Source: Hedera helix
Taxonomy: Eukaryota; Streptophyta; Magnoliopsida; Apiales; Araliaceae
Assembly: GCA_947179155.2 (NCBI GenBank)
Contig: OX359270.1
Coordinates: 25,755,556-25,819,555, forward strand
Length of the DNA: 64,000 nt
Direction: 5' to 3'
Shown: positions 58,855-64,000 of the stretch, one piece after another
How positions within the stretch are numbered: position 1 is the first letter of the stretch
Layout of the letters: every line of letters starts with the position of its first letter
Program-made: the position numbers and the translations under genes
Notes under the pieces: model-generated
Told to the model about the DNA's origin: nothing
What the model saw: the letters and a program-made list of their open reading frames with translations, nothing else
Database searches by the model: none

Positions 58855-61600
58855 AATGATGTTAGCCTAAATATACATTCAGATAATGAAGTGTACATGG
58901 GAATTAAGTTTTGCCTTAACCAAGGAAAGTAATGATTTGAACATATGAACAAGATAGACACTTGAAGAAAAAGTTGTCATTTTCAAAGTTAGGCGCCTAA
59001 AGTATTATTTCACAAAATAAAAATAAAAATTGGGTCTTCTATAATTGTTATTAAAGCTAAATCATTCCTTTTGCATGAAAAAGTCTCTACAGATTTACCA
59101 ACATAACTCAAGTCATTTGAATCCCAAAATATAAGATTCAAATACAAAATACATTAAGTAAATCAAAAATGGAAGATCAAGACCATTGAAGAAATTTTAA
59201 ATTTTCACCAATCAAGCTTCAACTCTCAAACGACTATCTGTTGAACATACAAGTATAAAAGGACTCATGTTCATTAAAGAGAAGCTAATGAGTGTAAAAA
59301 GAAAGAAGAGCTTCAAAATTCATAAGAGAGTTATGTTCGAGCTGAGAGTTAGAAAGATCTAAAACGCCCTTACACTAGTTCACTCCCTTTCGTGCAAACA
59401 ATGCTATATTGGTGGAAAGGTTGAGGATCTAGATATCAAGCTTACATTGTTATATCCAAATCTTTTAGAGATCATAGGTTATATGGTTTTTGCATCCTTA
59501 AACAAGTTATGAGGTTTGTTATTTTTTTCTTAAACAATAATATCTTCATTTTTAGGTAAGTGTGGTTTTCTGTGAACTCTGAAAACAAATGGAGTAAGGA
59601 ATAAGTTTATTTGTGAACCAGTAAAAATAGATGGGTTATGCACTAGAGTATATTGCTAACATGGGATCGAGATGCTAAAGTTGTCCAGTGAGTCTAGGAA
59701 ACCATGAAAGTTGTAAGTTGTACAATAGGGCATTGGACTAGTATCACGTGGATTAGGCACAAAGTTGTGCTGAACCATGTAAAAATCTCATGTGTTATTG
59801 TGTATTTGCGTAGTTAGTTTTTATTTTGTTTGTATCTTATTTATATACTGAACTTACTATGAGTCAGTTGAGTTCATTAGTAAACAAAGTCACATTTATA
59901 CTATAAGTCAATAACATATCCAAATAGAGTCAAATAGCTTAGAGTAAGAGTGCTTTTATTGTTCTTCTACAAATAGTAGATAAACATAAAAAAGTTTTGA
60001 AACTACCAATTGACCCCCTTCTTGGTTAGTCATACAATGGGCCAACATAGAGCTCCCACACTATTCTCTTTAGAAAGTTAGACGTCTCTATATTAGCCCG
60101 TTTGATAGAGAGCTCCCGTATTGCAGGTGAACTCAGCGGTCGCACGGTCCAATAACTAAAAATTGACGAGTTCTTGATTTGAGCTGTTTTATCAAATGTG
60201 ATGATTATGTCATCTCTGTCACGGGGAAGTAAGAGATGTTGAGTTTTGAATATCTAAATAGGGCGCTCATTGAGGGTTCGACCCATTTGGTCATTAACAA
60301 GTTAACCAAATTGACTGGTTAATTCCTTGGTAAATATTTTAAACATTAGTTTTGACTGCCTGTCGGAGAAAAACAAGAGAGTGGGTATAACTGCCTAACA
60401 ACGTTATTAAAAATTCCTGTATTCTGATAATATGTACCATAATTTCCAATTCCAACCAAGAAAAAACACACTACTGCCATTAGAGAGTTCTCAAAATAGA
60501 GTGATTTGTAGTTTCTTCGAATTGTGAAAATTTAACACCGTTTGTAGTTCAGTGTTTCCGCCATGTTTATGTTCGTGACACGGAGTTTGTGAGTTTTGCA
60601 TGGTTTTCTGCACCAAAAGGAACATACACTTTAAGAAGTACATAAATTTTATTTTCTTGTTACGTGTAAATCGGACATAACATAGCATGTATGTATTTGA
60701 CAAGTTTACAAACACAATTTTAGAACACAAATTCAAACACAAACTCCATCTATACAATTAAAAATAGTGCATGAGACAGATTTTTGCGACATACTCTACT
60801 TTTTAATGGTGATAATAGAGCTTGAGTTTGTGTCCCAAAATTTGGCGCTTAGACTTATTCTTTGATCTGGGATATTTACTTCTACTTCTCATAATGAACC
60901 TAATAATAATAAAAACAACAACAATACTAAGTTCATATTGTATGTAAATGTTCGTTCTCATCCATTTTGTGGAATTAGTTTGAGCTTAATTCTTGTTGCG
61001 ATCCAAGGTATCTTTAAAGGCTGATCGTATACACTTCACACGACCTCCATCTTTAAAAAATAAAAAGTACATAATATTCTTAGCTAAATGTAATGGAGGA
61101 GTATCACTATATGTGTAGCGTAAGGTCGAACTTAGATAATTTAGGTCATTTTAAATACAAAATAATTTTAATATTTATTTAACAATTAAATTATACCGAT
61201 ATAAAGAACATGTAAAAGGATTAAAAAATATATATGTAAAAATTCATATTATTTAGGATTGTGAAGTACTATTATTGTACTGTTGTAAAATAAGTGTATT
61301 TTTGAAGGCTCATATTTTATTATTGTAAAGTTGTTAATTAAAATCATTAAATTATATAAAAATTTATATTATTCATATTTTTGCGTATTAGTTGCGTGTA
61401 TACAGTTAGATTGTTAAAAAAGATTAAAAAAATAATTTCATACTTGATGTGACCATTATTAAATAAGCTATCTAAATGCGAGGTTAGAAACTTTTTACCA
61501 ATGTATATACGTATAGAGAGACGTTGTGAAAGCTTCAACTTGGAAATTGCGTAAAAGTTGAACCAATCCATCGGTTATAGTCCAGCATCACAATACATCT
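58855..61600. other. Non-coding flank, decayed retroelement-like sequence
   Basis: 58.86-60.05 kb looks like the other half of whatever the SIRE-like element inserted into. It ends near TTGACCCCCTTCTTGG, an LTR-end style sequence. 60.05-61.6 kb is AT-rich with no gene, repeat terminus or RNA recognised. Confidence 0.4.
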
Positions 61601-62630
61601 AAAGGGTCCATTTCTTCTCTCTCATTCTGAAGTCATCACAGTTCTACATAAGACATTAAAAGATTCTAAAAATAGAAGTATCCAATTGTTCTTCTTTTTT
61701 TGGAGTTGCAACAAAAAACAGTCTTTGTTAATTGACTGCAAACATTTTTTATTGAAGCATTTTTCAAGTTTCTATTATTCTTATTTATATATAGGTTTAA
61801 GGGATGTTAGGGACTTAGTGTATACTAATAGCCCATTTTGTGGAGCTTCTTGTGGATTAAAGCACTCTCAAATTAAATTTGAAAATATTTTGGTATTTGA
61901 TGAGTCCTCAAACGATTCAAGGAATAAAAATTTGAGTTCAAAAACATTTTAACTGAAATAGAAATTTTGTACTTTTAGGTGAAACATTTTTGGCAATAGC
62001 ACAAATTAAAAATATATTTTTAAATAAAAATAAAATATCATATCATACACTACCTATAAGTTTGTCATTAATTTTATTAAAAGCACTTTAACAAATATGT
62101 AGCCAAATATTATTTTAGGTTTTTAATAAAATTACTTTTATCAAAAACTCTACATCTAGAAGTATTTTATCCAACTGCATCACACCGTAGGGCTTCTTTA
62201 TATAACCACTAAATTTATGAAAACAACTTATCCATTAAGATTATTCATATCATTTCATCATCTCTCTCTAGTATTTTTAGGTACTTAGTGCGTACTAATC
62301 TCTCACCTCCCTTTTCCTCTTTATATATTGGTTACACATGATTGATAATATACAGCACTCTCAGCAACATCAAGACAATACATCAAAGTTGGTTATAGTC
62401 ACGTTACTCACGTACAGTCAAAGGTCAGTCTAGTAAGTGCACTTGGTAGAATAGGGTTATTTGTGTAATTCTGTAATGTAAGTCAGTTAGGAGTTGGTTA
62501 TTATATAATGTAATCTCTCCTCTCTTGTGACGGAATGAACTAATTCAATAAAAAGATTATTGTTAGTCTCCACAATATATAGAGATCAAGGAAATAATAT
62601 ATCTTATTATTTTATATATCGACGTTTTTG
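61601..62630. other. Upstream region of the GDSL gene, distal part
   Basis: 61660-61710 matches about 11630-11690 (upstream of the pseudogene copy) and marks the far end of the duplicated flank seen so far. At 62440-62560 a GTAATGTAAGTCAGTTAGGAG ... TAATGTAATCTCTCCTC block looks like an LTR 3' part, but no element could be delimited. Confidence 0.4.
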
Positions 62631-62634
62631 AGTT

Positions 62635-62960
62635 CTATTATGTATTACAATAAATTTATGTCGAATTAAAATTATAAAACTTATTAATACATGAGATTTG
62701 ATAGAATTATAAGAAGACTTCACTTATTATTACACATCTCTTTTAAAAGAGATACCATTACTACATATCTATATAGTTGACAATCAAAAAATTGACGTAA
62801 ATATTTGTAATATATATCATTTTTTTGATTTTTTATTGTCAATTACGTGTATTAGTATGAACTGTAATTTATTTTTTAAAGAGATACTTAATATTGTAGG
62901 TCAACTCTATAATTCTATTCACCTCCATTTATTGATGTATTTTGCAATTAGAATTCATTA
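62635..62960. mobile_element. Inverted-repeat MITE-like element
   Basis: ATACATGAGATTTGATAGAATTATA near the left faces its diverged complement near the right (GGTCAACTCTATAATTCTATTCACCTCC ... TTGATGTAT). A related block occurs at 26328-26400. Non-coding. Confidence 0.4.
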
Positions 62961-63004
62961 AAAAAAATTCACAATACATAGTACAGAACTCTAAATTATA
63001 TGAC

Positions 63005-63851
63005 GTCAAAGCTATGGGGAATCCTTCTATTAAATTTAGGTCCACTTGAGCAAGTTCAAGGCGTATATACGAGTTGCAACCGCAGTTCAAACCATACCAA
63101 CTTTATGTTGAGCAATATACTTGCGGCCTAGGGAAAACATGGATGTGACAAATATAGCCAATTAGTTGTAGTACAACTATTTTATCAATGATAATTTTGT
63201 TCTTTCACTAATTTGATTAAAGGTAAATAGCATAGCTGACTCTATACACTTATTTATAATTTGGAACATCAAAATTTTAGTCATCTCAATATTCGCCACC
63301 AAGTACCAATAAGTAACCGATATCGTATCTGAAGGAAAATTTGGCCAAAAAAAAAAGAAGAATCGAATTGATTACAAGCTCTGACTGTAAATGTGTAAAT
63401 ACAGTTTGACAGTATATTATTCGGTTTGAATCTATATAAATATTTAAATATACTCAGATATTATTCACGTGTCAGCATTCCGATGACTAAATTAGCTGGA
63501 TTACTATTTTGGTTCTATCGTGTTTATTTAGACTTGTTTCAAAGAGCGAGCTGAGAGAATTTAAATTTCGTAATCTCAATTATAACTCGGTGTATATTTC
63601 GAAGTCACATATATTAATCAGTTGAAGTTGCCTTATTTTGGACTATTTGCCGTAGCCAACTAGCTGCGCCAACTTCAACGATAAGTATTTCAGGGGTTAC
63701 TCTGAAGAACAAGTACGAAATTTTAATCGTGTCCGCAACAGCATCCCAACAGATTTTTGGCAATGAATCACTTTTTATATATATATAAATATAAATATAT
63801 AAATCTCATGAAACACAATCTCATTTCTCATCAAACATTAATTCAACTAGT
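63005..63851 (+). promoter_or_regulatory. Promoter and leader of the GDSL gene
   Basis: A TA-rich TATA region (TTTTTATATATATATAAATA, about 63772-63791) lies some 60-80 bp upstream of the ATG. The leader ends CATTAATTCAACTAGT. The section 63030-63110 shares blocks with 12395-12475 upstream of the dead copy. Start of transcription is inferred only. Confidence 0.5.
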
Positions 63852-64000
63852 ATGTCTTCAACAAGTTTCTATCATTCATTACATCCAATATTATTTTATT
63901 GTTTCCTAATTGTCACTATAACAGCACTAGCTGCTCAAGAAACAATATGCCCTTTCCAATCTATATATCAGCTTGGAGATTCACTTGCAGATACCGGCAA
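63852..64000 (+). CDS. GDSL esterase/lipase, N-terminus (runs off the window)
   Basis: 49 codons and two bases are present. Residues 1-28 are a secretion signal (MSSTSFYHS then a hydrophobic core ILFYCFLIVTITALAA), so the enzyme is expected in the apoplast or endomembrane system. Then come QETICPFQSIY and QLGDSLADTG. This is the block I GDS motif with the nucleophilic Ser44, after the CPF.SIYQ lead-in typical of the plant GDSL esterases with five exons. These enzymes hydrolyse esters of lipids or specialised metabolites; one relative, acetylajmalan esterase, acts in alkaloid synthesis. The substrate here cannot be told. The frame is open with no lesion in the visible part. It is a paralogue of the shattered gene at 12774-36469. 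Confidence 0.9.
   Translation, partial: MSSTSFYHSLHPILFYCFLIVTITALAAQETICPFQSIYQLGDSLADTG

Noticed and set aside
42349..60043. An older LTR pair surrounding the SIRE-like element
   Set aside because: TGTTAG-like and CAACA-like ends exist, but the flanking 5-mers (TAGTA-type and TAGAG) do not match and no LTR-LTR similarity was established.

Overview
The window is AT-rich nuclear DNA of a flowering plant, probably a eudicot. The evidence is one intact intronless pentatricopeptide-repeat (PPR) gene, GDSL esterase/lipase sequence, and plant-type mobile elements: SIRE-like and other Ty1/copia, Tekay/Del-like and Ogre-like Ty3/gypsy LTRs, MULE/FAR1, hAT, Stowaway and CACTA remnants. No rRNA gene, tRNA gene or CRISPR array was seen. 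Only two host loci look alive: the PPR gene (4486-6624, +) and the first 149 bases of a GDSL esterase/lipase gene that runs off the right edge (63852-64000, +).

1-4.4 kb holds small repeats: an ATT array, a non-autonomous hAT-like element, a Stowaway-like MITE, a CACTA-like fragment and a large (ATT)n block just upstream of the PPR gene. 6.6-12.7 kb is mostly non-coding, with short tandem repeats, a MITE and TA arrays. 12.77-36.47 kb is the skeleton of a second GDSL gene. Its five exons can still be read in order on the + strand but are pushed apart by about 20 kb of insertions. These are a SIRE-like solo LTR (TSD GTGTC), a copia LTR, a decayed FAR1-type transposase gene split by a 3.4-kb gypsy solo LTR (TSD TGCAA), an Ogre-like LTR on the minus strand, a three-deep nest (hAT-like element > copia solo LTR > gypsy solo LTR) and a hAT-inside-hAT pair.

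37.7-41.6 kb is a badly decayed Ty1/copia polyprotein. 43.06-58.85 kb is a SIRE-like copia element with both LTRs, PBS and PPT. It has lost integrase and most of reverse transcriptase, and carries an extra ORF region downstream. Inside it, at 47557-54147, sits a 6.6-kb Mutator-like element (MULE) with 0.42-0.43-kb terminal inverted repeats and a perfect 9-bp target duplication.

The MULE is the most interesting object. A MURA-like transposase reads inward from the left TIR. A second, convergent gene reads inward from the right TIR and encodes a GRF-type zinc finger, a coiled coil and a C-terminal membrane helix. This is the position mudrB holds in maize MuDR. Both TIRs also contain a tRNA-like A-box/B-box pair. 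The 5' flank of the right-edge GDSL gene resembles the flank of the shattered copy, so the two are probably tandem or segmental duplicates of one ancestor.
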